Origin: a bacterium
GTDB lineage: Bacteria > BMS3Abin14
Direction: 5' to 3'
DNA length: 64,000 bases
NCBI GenBank assembly: GCA_020350725.1
Contig: CP070719.1
Span: forward strand, 187,597-251,596
The translations under genes were made by a program, and so were the position numbers. The notes below the pieces were generated by a model that was not told the DNA's origin, made no database searches, and saw nothing but the letters and a program-made list of their open reading frames with translations. Each line of letters opens with the position of its first letter. Position 1 is the stretch's first letter. Positions 15,348 to 24,399 of the stretch are shown one piece after another.

Positions 15348-15732
15348 AGCCTGCGAACCTCCGCCCAAATTCTGTCCTCGCCCTGTGGACAGGCCGGGCC
15401 CATCCGGTGGGCCGGCAACCGCAAAAGCCGATTCGGTCTCTCGGGCGCGACCACACCGGCGGGGTCTGGGACGGCAGCCGACCGCGGTGACGCGAACGGA
15501 TCGACCCACCGTCCGGCCAGGCCGGACGCGGGACGGGACCGATGACCCCACTCCCCCGCACAGGGCGAGCCGGCACACCCTAACAGACTGATTTTCAGGT
15601 TGTCAAGAACTGTCGGAACACCTTCTCGGCGAGGATCCGGGTGACCCGGGGGGATGCCTGCCTCGGTGGCGGCGTCGCTCCGGAGGATACCGCGAGGCAT
15701 GCAGGTGCCGCCCGACAGACAGCCCGGCCGGC
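15348..15732. other. Gene-free region: atp operon leader (15348-15576), promoter and hemL 3' flank
   Basis: No convincing coding sequence. From the promoter at 15577-15606 the minus-strand message would carry an untranslated leader of about 225 nt, unusually GC-rich. It contains a perfect hairpin CGTCCGG-CCTGG-CCGGACG (15510-15528) and further GC-rich complementary segments around 15370-15420. The hemL side (15607-15732) contains a TGCCTCG/CGAGGCA inverted repeat and a CCGGGTCACCCGG palindrome but no T-run terminator. I recognise no known riboswitch. Confidence 0.5.
15577..15606 (-). promoter_or_regulatory. Promoter of atpZ-atpI-atpB-atpE
   Basis: Minus strand: perfect TTGACA (15606-15601), 18-nt spacer, TAGGGT (15582-15577). 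It lies about 230 nt before atpZ. The TTGACA plus TAG-starting -10 arrangement is the same as upstream of hemL and of the Rieske operon in this window. Confidence 0.55.
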
Positions 15733-17013
15733 TTAGAGAACTCTGCCCAGGGCCCTCTCGTGGGCGGCAACCGTCTCGGCGATATCCCGGTCGGTGTGGG
15801 CGAGGGATACAAAGGCAGCCTCGAACTGGGATGGGGCCAAATAGACGCCCTCCTCGAGCATGGCCGAAAAGTAGGCACCGAACCGGCCTGTGTCCGAGCT
15901 CTTGGCTCCGGAGAAATCGGTGACCGGGCCGGGGGTGAAGAAGGTGGTGAACATCGACCCCACCCGGTTGAATGCCAGTTGCACTCCGGCTTTCACGTTG
16001 ACCGCCGACAGTCCCTCGGCCAGGGCGGCAGAGGCGGACTCAAGTGCCTCGTAGGTACCAGGCCTGTTCAGGATGCGGAGGGTGGCAATCCCGGCCGCCA
16101 TGGCGAGGGGGTTGCCGGAGAGGGTTCCCGCCTGGTAGATGGGACCCTCGGGTGCTATCTGGTTCATGAATTCAGCCTTACCCCCGTAGGCTCCCACCGG
16201 CAGGCCGCCCCCGATGATCTTTCCCAGGGTGGTCAGGTCGGGGTCGATCCCATAGAGCTCCTGGGCTCCCCCCAGCGCCACCCGGAATCCGCTCATGACC
16301 TCGTCGAAAATGAGAAGCGCCCCCTCGGATCGGGTGAGTTCCCGCAGGCCCTGCAGGAAACCGTCGGCGGGGATCATGACTCCCATGTTGCCGGGTATGG
16401 GTTCGACGATGACGGCGGCGATGGCATCCCGGTTCCCATCGAAGAGCTCCCTGACCGAATCGAGATCATTGTACTCCGCCACCAGGGTATTCCGAGCGTA
16501 ATCTGCCGGCACTCCGGGGCTGTCCGGGACACCCAGGGTCAAAGCCCCCGATCCGGCTCGAACCAGGAGGCCGTCAGCATGTCCGTGGTAGCAGCCGTTG
16601 AACTTGATGATCCTGTCCCGGCCGGTCGCGCCGCGTGCGACGCGGATGGCGCTCATGGTGGCCTCGGTCCCGGAGTTGACCATTCGGACTTTCTCGATGG
16701 AGGGAACGGCCGAGATGACCAGTTCGGCCAACTCGGTCTCCCTGGCGGTCGGTGCTCCGAAGCTGGTTCCGTTTCGAGCGGCCTCGATAACGGCCTCCAG
16801 GACCTCCTCGTTGGCGTGGCCGACGATCATGGGGCCCCAAGACCCGACGTAATCGATATACACCCTGCCATCCGCGTCCTCGATCTTCGATCCGTAGGCC
16901 TTCTGGACAAAGAGGGGGTCGCCGCCGACGGATTTGAATGCCCGGACGGGACTGTTGACGCCGCCTGGAATGACGTCCCTGGCGTGGCCGAAAAGATCCT
17001 GCGATCTGGTCAT
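15733..17013 (-). CDS. hemL: Glutamate-1-semialdehyde 2,1-aminomutase
   Basis: 426 residues, full length. A class III aminotransferase fold with the expected features: [20 protein letters not shown], the [13 protein letters not shown] segment, [14 protein letters not shown], and the PLP-lysine motif [18 protein letters not shown]. It makes 5-aminolevulinate from glutamate-1-semialdehyde in the C5 route to heme, a heavy requirement here given the roughly 60 heme sites encoded in the window. It has its own promoter at 17061-17089 and diverges from the nuo operon. Confidence 0.97.
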   Translation of the reverse strand: MTRSQDLFGHARDVIPGGVNSPVRAFKSVGGDPLFVQKAYGSKIEDADGRVYIDYVGSWGPMIVGHANEEVLEAVIEAARNGTSFGAPTARETELAELVISAVPSIEKVRMVNSGTEATMSAIRVARGATGRDRIIKFNGCYHGHADGLLVRAGSGALTLGVPDSPGVPADYARNTLVAEYNDLDSVRELFDGNRDAIAAVIVEPIPGNMGVMIPADGFLQGLRELTRSEGALLIFDEVMSGFRVALGGAQELYGIDPDLTTLGKIIGGGLPVGAYGGKAEFMNQIAPEGPIYQAGTLSGNPLAMAAGIATLRILNRPGTYEALESASAALAEGLSAVNVKAGVQLAFNRVGSMFTTFFTPGPVTDFSGAKSSDTGRFGAYFSAMLEEGVYLAPSQFEAAFVSLAHTDRDIAETVAAHERALGRVL

Positions 17014-17321
17014 GGAACCTCCCCGTTTTTAAAAAATATCTTTAAAAATTAAAGGCTTTCCATCTACCACAGCCCGAAATGGCTGTCAAGATAAAAGGCC
17101 CGCCGCCGCCCCCGGGATGGGGGGGCGGCCCGGAAAAAACCCAGACCGGACCTTGTGAATTTTTAGACTGGACTTTCATTCCGCATTTTTGTATACCTGA
17201 ACGCTGCAAATTCTTGTATACATTATATTGAATGCACGACCTGGCCCTTTTTCGTCCACCATAACAGGGCAATAAGTATAAAATCCGGCTCTTGGCCGAT
17301 CAACGACCTGGAGGCAGATCC
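17014..17321. other. Divergent regulatory region between hemL and nuoA
   Basis: 308 nt without a gene, markedly AT-rich on the nuo side. It contains the hemL promoter, a GC hairpin at 17105-17129 (GCCGCCCCC/GGGGGCGGC) and, facing nuoA, two direct copies of TTGTATAC (17189-17196 and 17214-17221) 25 bp apart. The second copy sits in the 8-bp palindrome TGTATACA, next to TTATATTG (17223-17230), which could serve as the -10 of the nuo promoter. No good -35 was found, which fits an activator-dependent promoter. Confidence 0.5.
17061..17089 (-). promoter_or_regulatory. hemL promoter
   Basis: Minus strand: perfect TTGACA (17089-17084), 17-nt spacer, TAGATG (17066-17061), about 48 nt before the hemL ATG. 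The spacing is optimal and the -10 is imperfect. Confidence 0.55.
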
Positions 17322-17696
17322 GTGCAGGAAGAGCTGATCCTCGGTTACCTCCCCATTCTCGTGTTTCTCATCATCGTCACCTGCGTAGGGGCGGGAATGA
17401 TCATCGCCTCGGCCCTCATCGGCCGAAAAAACCCCAATTCCGAGAAGATCTCGACGTACGAGTGTGGAATGGTGCCCATAAAGGACGCCCGGCAGCGGTT
17501 CGACGTCCGCTTTTATCTCATCGCCATGCTCTTTATCCTCTTTGACATCGAGGTGGTCTTCCTCTATCCCTGGGCGGTGCTCTTCGACCGGTTCAACCCG
17601 GTGATCTTCGGTTTTATCGAGATGGTCCTGTTTATAGTCATTCTTCTCTTCGGGTACATTTACATTTGGCGAAAGGGTGTTCTGAGCTGGTCATGA
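17322..17696 (+). CDS. nuoA: NADH-quinone oxidoreductase subunit A
   Basis: 124 residues, three transmembrane helices, first subunit of the complex I membrane arm. Characteristic segments are [13 protein letters not shown] and [18 protein letters not shown], the cysteine and acidic residues lying in the loop that changes conformation near the quinone site. A GTG at 17322 preceded by CTGGAGG is the best start; an ATG ten codons upstream (17292) lacks a ribosome site. The stop overlaps the nuoB ATG. Confidence 0.95.
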   Translation: MQEELILGYLPILVFLIIVTCVGAGMIIASALIGRKNPNSEKISTYECGMVPIKDARQRFDVRFYLIAMLFILFDIEVVFLYPWAVLFDRFNPVIFGFIEMVLFIVILLFGYIYIWRKGVLSWS

Positions 17697-18247
17697 AGAA
17701 GAATCCGACACGTATCTATCGCGGACCCGGCCCCAAAGAGGGCAATATCTTTCTGACATCCGTCAGCACCATCGTCAACTGGACCCAGAGGTCTTCCCTC
17801 TGGCCCCTTCAGTTCGGCCTTGCCTGCTGCGCCATTGAGATGATCGCCGTGGCCTGTTCCCGATACGACATGTCACGGTTCGGCTGGGAGGTTTTCAGGG
17901 CTTCCCCGCGCCAGGCGGACCTCATGATCGTCGCCGGCACGGTGACCAACAAGATGGCGCCGGTCCTCAAGAAACTCTACGATCAGATGTCGGAGCCCAA
18001 GTGGGTCCTCGCCATGGGCAGCTGTGCCGTATGCGGGGGGATCTTCCAGACGTACAGCGTGGTGCCCGGGGTGAACAAGATCGTTCCCGTGGATGTCTAC
18101 GTTCCAGGCTGTCCACCCCGACCGGAGGCCCTTATCCACGGGCTCATGACCCTTCAGATGAAGATCGACGGACAGATCAACTTCAGTGCGGAGGACAGGA
18201 AGATCGAACCCGGTTTCCGCGGTCCGACCGAGGAGATAGCCCCATGA
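17693..18247 (+). CDS. nuoB: NADH-quinone oxidoreductase subunit B
   Basis: 184 residues from ATG 17693, which overlaps the nuoA stop (ATGA). It carries the four ligands of the terminal cluster N2: the vicinal pair in GLACCAIEM (Cys45, Cys46), one in GSCAVCGG and one in PGCPPRPE. N2 hands electrons to quinone at the interface with NuoD and NuoH. The C-terminal tail is about 20 residues longer than the minimal form. Confidence 0.97.
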   Translation: MKKNPTRIYRGPGPKEGNIFLTSVSTIVNWTQRSSLWPLQFGLACCAIEMIAVACSRYDMSRFGWEVFRASPRQADLMIVAGTVTNKMAPVLKKLYDQMSEPKWVLAMGSCAVCGGIFQTYSVVPGVNKIVPVDVYVPGCPPRPEALIHGLMTLQMKIDGQINFSAEDRKIEPGFRGPTEEIAP

Positions 18248-18753
18248 CGATCGACTGGAACCGGCAGAATTTCCCCGGCGACGATCGGGAGAGCCATCCC
18301 GCAGTCCAGGCTCTGCGGGATCGCTTCGGGAATGATGTCCTTGAGGTCGGAACGTTCCGTGGGGAGGTGTGGGTGGTTGTCGCCCCGGAGAGATGCAGGG
18401 AGGTCCTCCTTTTTCTCCGCGACGAGCCCTCGCTGTCCTTCAATTTTCTCTCCGATCTGACTGCGGTTCACTGGCCGAGGCGGGCGGATGCCCCCCTCGA
18501 GGTCGTCTATCAGCTCTATTCCATTGCCGGCCGGATGCGCTTCCGGGTCAAGACAAGGATCCCAGACGACAGCGAGGTCGACAGCGCCGTACCCGTCTGG
18601 GCCTCGGCCGAGTGGCTGGAGAGGGAGGTCTACGACATGTTCGGCATCCGCTTTGCCGGACATCCGGACCTCAGGAGGATCCTCAATCCCGAGGGTTTCG
18701 TGGGCTACCCGCTGCGCAAGGAATTCCCCGTGGGAGGTCGGGTGAAATGGTGA
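18244..18753 (+). CDS. nuoC: NADH-quinone oxidoreductase subunit C (30 kDa)
   Basis: 169 residues. The C-terminal signature [20 protein letters not shown] followed by PLRKEFPV is diagnostic of the 30-kDa subunit. It packs against NuoD and carries no cofactor. Start ATG 18244 overlaps the nuoB stop by ATGA, and its own stop overlaps the nuoD start region. NuoC and NuoD are separate here, not fused. Confidence 0.96.
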   Translation: MTIDWNRQNFPGDDRESHPAVQALRDRFGNDVLEVGTFRGEVWVVVAPERCREVLLFLRDEPSLSFNFLSDLTAVHWPRRADAPLEVVYQLYSIAGRMRFRVKTRIPDDSEVDSAVPVWASAEWLEREVYDMFGIRFAGHPDLRRILNPEGFVGYPLRKEFPVGGRVKW

Positions 18754-19937
18754 GGGACACTCAAGTGGCCAGGCAGGAAATCATGACGATCAACATGGGC
18801 CCCCACCATCCCTCCACCCATGGGGTCCTCAGGGTCATCCTGGAGCTGGACGGCGAGGTGGTGGTCAACGCCATTCCGGATATCGGGTTCCTGCACCGGG
18901 GGGTGGAGAAGCTGGCCGAGGACAAGAAATATCTCCAGGTGCTTCCCCTGACGGACCGGTTGGACTATCTCGCTTCCGGTACCAATAATCTGGCCTACAT
19001 CCTGGCGGTTGAGAAGCTGTTTGAGCTCGAAGTGCCGCGGAGGGCCAGATACGTCAGGACCATTTTCGCCGAGCTGGCCCGGATCGCCAGCCACCTCCTC
19101 TGGCTCGGGACCCACGCCGCCGACATAGGAGCGGTAACGGTCCTCATGTACGCCATGCGGGAGCGCGAGGATGTCCTGGACATCCTGGAATCCGCCGCCG
19201 GAACCAGGCTGATGATGACCTATTTCCGGCCGGGGGGACTGGTGCGAGACATTCCCGAGGGCTGGGAGGCGATGATCCTGAAGTTCGTCAACATGTTCGA
19301 AAGCAGGGTTGACGAATACGAGCGGCTCCTGACCAAGAACCGGATCTGGCTGAAAAGAACGGTTGGCGTAGGGGTGATCGGCCGCGAGGATGCCATTGAC
19401 CTGGGCCTGACCGGACCCTCCCTGCGTGCCTCCGGAGTCGACTGGGATATCCGGAGGGACGAACCCTATGAGGCGTATGACGAGATCAAATTCGAGGTTC
19501 CCGTCCGTCAGGAGGGTGATGTTTACGCCAGGTATTTGGTGAGGCTCGGGGAGATGAGACAGAGCGCGAGGATGATCCGGCAGCTTGTCGAGGGGCTGCC
19601 GGAGGGACCCTTCATCGAGCGCGCCGCGAAATACGTCCTGCCTGACAAGAGCCGCCTCGACACCTCCATTGAGGCCATGATCCATCACTTCAAGCTGGTC
19701 GTCGAGGGGATGACCCCTCCCCCGGGCGAGGTCTACTCGACCATCGAATGTCCCAAAGGCGAGCTCGGGTTCTATATCGTGAGCGAGGGTTATCCCAAGC
19801 CCTACAGGCTGAGGATACGACCGCCGTCTTTCGTCAACCTCCAGTCCTTGCTGACCATGTCCAAGGGAAACATGATAGCCGATGTGGTGGCCATTATCGG
19901 GAGCCTGGACATCGTTCTCGGGGAGATCGACAGATGA
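18747..19937 (+). CDS. nuoD: NADH-quinone oxidoreductase subunit D (49 kDa)
   Basis: 396 residues related to the large subunit of [NiFe] hydrogenases but without the nickel cysteines. MGPHHPSTHGVLRVILELDG is the N-terminal loop with the histidine that lines the quinone cavity; GFLHRGVEKLAE and YLVRLGEMRQS are further family markers. The start ATG has GGGAGG 8 nt upstream and overlaps the end of nuoC by 7 nt. Confidence 0.97.
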   Translation: MVRDTQVARQEIMTINMGPHHPSTHGVLRVILELDGEVVVNAIPDIGFLHRGVEKLAEDKKYLQVLPLTDRLDYLASGTNNLAYILAVEKLFELEVPRRARYVRTIFAELARIASHLLWLGTHAADIGAVTVLMYAMREREDVLDILESAAGTRLMMTYFRPGGLVRDIPEGWEAMILKFVNMFESRVDEYERLLTKNRIWLKRTVGVGVIGREDAIDLGLTGPSLRASGVDWDIRRDEPYEAYDEIKFEVPVRQEGDVYARYLVRLGEMRQSARMIRQLVEGLPEGPFIERAAKYVLPDKSRLDTSIEAMIHHFKLVVEGMTPPPGEVYSTIECPKGELGFYIVSEGYPKPYRLRIRPPSFVNLQSLLTMSKGNMIADVVAIIGSLDIVLGEIDR

Positions 19938-20425
19938 TCCGGAGCGCCGAGATCTTCAGCTCCCAGGAGCACAGGGACATGGAGGCGATCGTGGCCCGTT
20001 ACGACAGCCCGGCATCGGCGATCCTCCCCCTGTTCCACTACATCCAGAAGATCCAGGGATATCTCTCCGAGGACGCTCTCACCTTCGTGGCCGAATTCGT
20101 CGGGGTCCCCCACGTCAGGGCATTCGAGGTGGCGACCTACTACACGATGCTTTTCACCGATCCGCCCGGCAGGCATCTCATCCAGTTATGCAGGAACCTG
20201 AGCTGTCACGTCAACGGGGCCGAGGACATTCTGGAGAAACTGAAGGAAGAGCTGGGTATCCAGGTCGGGGGGACCTCGGGCGACGGTCTGTTCACTCTCG
20301 TCGAGGTCGAGTGCATTGGCGCGTGCGACCTGGCGCCGGCGGTCATGGTCGACGGAGACCTCCACGGCCGCGTCTCGGCGGATGCGGTCCGCGGAATCCT
20401 GGATTCGTACAGAGGGAAGGCGTAG
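19934..20425 (+). CDS. nuoE: NADH-quinone oxidoreductase subunit E, first copy (24 kDa)
   Basis: 163 residues, thioredoxin-like [2Fe-2S] subunit. The N1a ligands are in LCRNLSCHV and ECIGACDLAP. It begins at an ATGA overlap with nuoD and pairs with the NuoF that follows. Compared with the second copy at 24864 it lacks the extra acidic N-terminal segment, so the two are diverged paralogues, not a recent duplication. Confidence 0.95.
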   Translation: MIRSAEIFSSQEHRDMEAIVARYDSPASAILPLFHYIQKIQGYLSEDALTFVAEFVGVPHVRAFEVATYYTMLFTDPPGRHLIQLCRNLSCHVNGAEDILEKLKEELGIQVGGTSGDGLFTLVEVECIGACDLAPAVMVDGDLHGRVSADAVRGILDSYRGKA

Positions 20426-20430
20426 GAACG

Positions 20431-21708
20431 TTGAAGATCCTGACCAGAAACATCGACAGGCCAAACCCCGCGCACATCGATTCCTACCTCGTCAACGAGG
20501 GCTATGTGGCGCTTCCCAGAGCCCTCAATGAGATGAAACCGGAAGAGGTCATCGACGAGGTCAAATTCTCCCGACTTCGGGGCCGGGGCGGAGCGGGTTT
20601 CCCGGCGGGCATGAAGTGGGATTTCGCGTCGCGGGACAGGAGGAAGCCCAAGTACATCATCTGCAATGCCGACGAAGGTGAACCGGGGACCTTCAAGGAC
20701 AGGGTGCTCATCGAAAAGGACCCCCACGCCATACTGGAGGGAATGGCGATCGCCGGCTATGCGGTAGGTGCCGAATACGGCTTCATCTATATCCGGGGTG
20801 AGTATCCGGTGGGAGCCAGGATATTGGAGAGGGCCATCGCCGAGGCGGAGAAAAGGTCCTTTCTGGGCAGGAACATCCTCAATTCGGGTTTCAACTTCCA
20901 CATCGTCGTCCACCGTGGCGCCGGCGCCTACATCTGCGGGGAGGAAACGGCCCTCATAGAGTCTCTCGAGGGAAAGCGGGGGCAGTCCCGCATAAGGCCG
21001 CCGTTCCCCGTGAACGTGGGCTACAGCAACCTGCCGACGGTGGTCAACAACGTCGAGACCCTCGCCTCCGTCGCCCCCATCATCCTGAGGGGCGGCAACT
21101 GGTATGCCAATATCGGGACCCACGAGTGTCCCGGGACGAAACTGTATTCCGTGAGCGGCCATGTCCGGAATCCCGGCGTGTACGAGCTCCCAATGGGAGT
21201 GACCTTGAGGGAACTGGTCTTCGAACACGCCGGGGGGATGAGGGAGAACCGGACCTTCAAGGCGGCCTTCCCCGGCGGTGCCTCATCGGCCTGCCTGGAC
21301 GAATCCGAACTGGACGTCAGGCTCGACTTCAATTCCCTGGCGGCGGTGGGAAGCATGCTGGGGTCCGGGGCGGTGATGGTTCTCGACGACACCGCCGACA
21401 TGGTCAAAGTGGCCCACGTCCTCATCAAATTCTTCGAGCACGAGTCCTGCGGCAAGTGCACACCCTGCAGAGAGGGGCTCTTCTGGGTCAGGAGGGTTCT
21501 GGATGCCATCCTCGAGGGGAGAGGCACGGAGGCCGACCTGGACCTTCTCCTGGACGTGTGCGAGGGGATACGCTCCACATCCTTCTGCGGCCTCGGTGAG
21601 GCATCCATCAACCCCGTAGTGAGCACCATTAAGAAATTCCGCCACGAGTACATGGCCTATATCAGGGGGCAAAGCCTGGCCGAAAGCAGTATGGAGGAGG
21701 CGTCGTAA
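20431..21708 (+). CDS. nuoF: NADH-quinone oxidoreductase subunit F, first copy (51 kDa, NADH/FMN)
   Basis: 425 residues. The FMN/NADH region reads GRGGAGFPAGMKW and NADEGEPGTFKDR, the SLBB part follows, and the N3 [4Fe-4S] cluster ligands are ESCGKCTPC plus CGLGE. The GEPGTFKDR wording and the absence of extra N- and C-terminal domains make this the conventional complex I type. It appears to start at TTG 20431, five nt after the nuoE stop; a stronger ATG is missing before the conserved region. Its TAA overlaps the nuoG ATG. Confidence 0.95.
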   Translation: MKILTRNIDRPNPAHIDSYLVNEGYVALPRALNEMKPEEVIDEVKFSRLRGRGGAGFPAGMKWDFASRDRRKPKYIICNADEGEPGTFKDRVLIEKDPHAILEGMAIAGYAVGAEYGFIYIRGEYPVGARILERAIAEAEKRSFLGRNILNSGFNFHIVVHRGAGAYICGEETALIESLEGKRGQSRIRPPFPVNVGYSNLPTVVNNVETLASVAPIILRGGNWYANIGTHECPGTKLYSVSGHVRNPGVYELPMGVTLRELVFEHAGGMRENRTFKAAFPGGASSACLDESELDVRLDFNSLAAVGSMLGSGAVMVLDDTADMVKVAHVLIKFFEHESCGKCTPCREGLFWVRRVLDAILEGRGTEADLDLLLDVCEGIRSTSFCGLGEASINPVVSTIKKFRHEYMAYIRGQSLAESSMEEAS

Positions 21709-24386
21709 TGGTCCGGCTGACGATCGACGGTAGCCAGATAATGGTGGACGGGAACCTGAAGGTCCTCGATGCGGCGAAGAAGCTCGGCATTCACATCCCC
21801 ACCTTCTGCGATCATCCCCGGCTGAGCGAGCTGGGCGCCTGCAGGATGTGTCTCGTCGAAGTCGAGGGAATGGGCAAGCTCCAGACGGCCTGTACCCTTG
21901 CGGTGGCTGACGGGATGGTGGTCCTGACGGACACACCCCGCGTGGAACACGCCCGGAAGATGATGTTGGAGTTCCTGCTCATCAACCACCCGCTGGAGTG
22001 CACGGTCTGCGACGCTTCCGGCGAGTGCACACTCCAGGACTTCGCCTTCAAGTACGGCAGCGCCGAGACCCGTTTCAGGGGAGAAAAGAGGGTGTTGAGG
22101 GACCACATCATCAGCCCCCTTATCGACCGGAACCTCAACCGATGCATCCAGTGCAAGAGGTGCGTGCGGATCTGTGATGAGATACAGGGAGTAACTGCTC
22201 TGGGGATGTCCTACAGGGGAGCGGCCACCGTGGTCGGGCCCTTCATGGACAAGGACCTCGACTGCGAGTACTGCAGCCATTGCATCTGGTCCTGCCCCGT
22301 CGGAGCCATCACGTCCCGGGCCATGAAACAGAAGGTGAGAACGTGGGAACTGGAGAAGGCCGAGGCCATATGTCCCTTCTGCAGCTGCGGCTGCACCCTT
22401 CTCTACAACACCAGGAACAACATCGTCCACCGCGTGACCCATGCCGAGGGGAGAGGAGTCAATCAGGGGAGTCTGTGCTCAAAGGGCTATTTCGGTTACG
22501 ACATCATTAATCATCCGGACAGGATCACCAGCCCCCTGGTCCGGGATCCGGAGGGATCTCTCCGGACCGCCACCTGGGATGAAGCCCTCGACACCGTTGC
22601 CGGCAGGCTGAGCCAGATCCTCGAGGAGAGCGGGGGAGAGTCCATCGGGGGGATCGCCACGGACCGGCTCACGAACGAGGAGCTCTTCCTGTTCCAGAAG
22701 CTGTTCAGGGTGGGTTTTGCCAGCAACAACATCGACATTCCGTCCGGGGTCTGGTCCCGTGCGGTCCTTCCCGTCCTGGAGGAGCGCCTTGGCGTCTTCG
22801 CCGCCACCAACTCGATGGACGAACTCAATTACGTCAACGCCCTTCTCCTCATCGGCTGCGACATCACCGTCGCAAGCCCGATAGCCGGTCTCAAGGTCAA
22901 GCACGCCATCCAGCGGGGCGGGCTGGTCACGGAGATCACCCCCAAGGGAACGGCTCTGTCCCGGCTGGCCAAAAGGTCCCTGGTCGTGTCCTTGGGCAAG
23001 GAGTTGGCCTTCGTCAAGGGTCTCATCAAGGTTGTCCTGGAGGAGGGACTCTACGACGAGAAGGCCGTCGGGGGGCACAAGAGGTTCTCCAACCTCGAGT
23101 TTTCCGTCAAGGGACGGGACCTGAAAACCATCGCCCGTGACCTTGACCTGACGGTGGACGATATCGCGGATACCGCCCGCGAATTCGCCTCGGCCCAGAA
23201 AGCGTCTGTCGTCTTCGGGGAGACGGCGGCCCTGCAGCCAGGCGGTCAGGACCTGATCAACGCGCTGATCGATCTGATGATCCTTACCGGCAAACTGGGT
23301 CAGGAGGGATGTGGTCTCTATCCGGTCATCACCAACACCAATTTCCAGGGTGCCGTCGACATGGGGGTTGATCCGGGCCGACTGCCGGGGCACGTCCCGG
23401 CCGACTCGCCTTCTGTCAGGAAACATCTGGAGAAGATCTGGAAGGCGAAGCTGCCGAAAGCGAAAGGGATGAACGCCCTCGAGATGATCCAGGCCGCTTC
23501 GGATGGCAGTCTGAAAGCCCTTTATCTGGTGGGCGTCAATCCCGTGGCATCCTTTCCCGGCGGAAGCGGTGTCACGGAAGCCCTGGAGAAACTGGATTTT
23601 CTGGTTGTCCAGGAACTCTTCCTCACCGAGACGGCCCTCAGGGCCGACGTGGTCCTGCCGGCTGTCTCCACGGCGGAGAAGAACGGTACCTTGACGAGCA
23701 TGGAACGGCGCATTCAGAGGACCCAGAGGGCTATTGAGGGGGTGGGCCATTCCATGCCCGACTGGAGGATATTCTCCCAGCTGGGAACCGCCTGCGGCAA
23801 AGAGGTGATGAAATACGTGAACGCGGCCGAGGTGCTGGAGGAGATCGCCGAGGTGGTCCCGTACTACTCCGGTGTAAGCCACCGCATCCTGGCCGACAAC
23901 GGACTGCAGTGGCCCTTTTCCAAAGAGGACGCGCGGGAGATCTACCACGAGGGATACCTTGGTACACGGCATCTTCTGGGAGACGGCCTTCCGTCGGACA
24001 AACAGAGGTTCGCCGCCGTTGAGAACTGGGAAACGATCAGCCCCGACGCCGACTTTCCCATGACGCTGGTCCTGGGTGACCTTCTCTTTCATTCGGGAAC
24101 CTTTACCAGGTATTCGGAATCCCTGAACAAGCTGGCCTCCGAGGCCACCTTGTTCATGAACCCCCAGACGGGTATCGGGCTGGACGTGCCCGAAGGCAGC
24201 GCCGTGCGGGCCATTTCCGCCCAGGGGGAGTTCTCCGTAAGGGTCGCCTACGCGGAGGAACTCGCTCCGGGCGTGCTTTTCATACCGCGTCATTTCGCCA
24301 ACGCCCCGGCAGGCACTCTCATGGTGTCGACCCGGGAGGGCGGGACCGAGACCGCCGTGGTCCGTGTCAGGGTAGTGAAGGCGTGA
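21708..24386 (+). CDS. nuoG: NADH-quinone oxidoreductase subunit G, first copy
   Basis: 892 residues. In order: plant-type [2Fe-2S] domain (CDHPRLSELGACRMC and the later cysteine), the His/Cys-ligated cluster region (HPLECTVCDASGECTLQD), two [4Fe-4S] clusters (CIQCKRCVRIC, CEYCSHCIWSCP), then a molybdopterin-oxidoreductase-like part with its own cluster motif CPFCSCGC near residue 221. The position that holds Cys or Sec in formate dehydrogenases (around residue 345) reads NNIDIPSGVW, so no Mo/W ligand is present and the domain is structural. It starts by TAATG overlap with nuoF. Confidence 0.94.
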   Translation: MVRLTIDGSQIMVDGNLKVLDAAKKLGIHIPTFCDHPRLSELGACRMCLVEVEGMGKLQTACTLAVADGMVVLTDTPRVEHARKMMLEFLLINHPLECTVCDASGECTLQDFAFKYGSAETRFRGEKRVLRDHIISPLIDRNLNRCIQCKRCVRICDEIQGVTALGMSYRGAATVVGPFMDKDLDCEYCSHCIWSCPVGAITSRAMKQKVRTWELEKAEAICPFCSCGCTLLYNTRNNIVHRVTHAEGRGVNQGSLCSKGYFGYDIINHPDRITSPLVRDPEGSLRTATWDEALDTVAGRLSQILEESGGESIGGIATDRLTNEELFLFQKLFRVGFASNNIDIPSGVWSRAVLPVLEERLGVFAATNSMDELNYVNALLLIGCDITVASPIAGLKVKHAIQRGGLVTEITPKGTALSRLAKRSLVVSLGKELAFVKGLIKVVLEEGLYDEKAVGGHKRFSNLEFSVKGRDLKTIARDLDLTVDDIADTAREFASAQKASVVFGETAALQPGGQDLINALIDLMILTGKLGQEGCGLYPVITNTNFQGAVDMGVDPGRLPGHVPADSPSVRKHLEKIWKAKLPKAKGMNALEMIQAASDGSLKALYLVGVNPVASFPGGSGVTEALEKLDFLVVQELFLTETALRADVVLPAVSTAEKNGTLTSMERRIQRTQRAIEGVGHSMPDWRIFSQLGTACGKEVMKYVNAAEVLEEIAEVVPYYSGVSHRILADNGLQWPFSKEDAREIYHEGYLGTRHLLGDGLPSDKQRFAAVENWETISPDADFPMTLVLGDLLFHSGTFTRYSESLNKLASEATLFMNPQTGIGLDVPEGSAVRAISAQGEFSVRVAYAEELAPGVLFIPRHFANAPAGTLMVSTREGGTETAVVRVRVVKA

Positions 24387-24399
24387 GGAGGTAGGACAG

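Noticed and set aside
17105..17129. GC hairpin as hemL attenuator or terminator
   Set aside because: It lies upstream of the hemL promoter, the nearest T-run is 8 nt away, and no minus-strand gene precedes it.
17042..17272. Small minus-strand frame between hemL and nuoA
   Set aside because: No ribosome site, sequence crosses a GC hairpin and a promoter region, no recognisable protein features.
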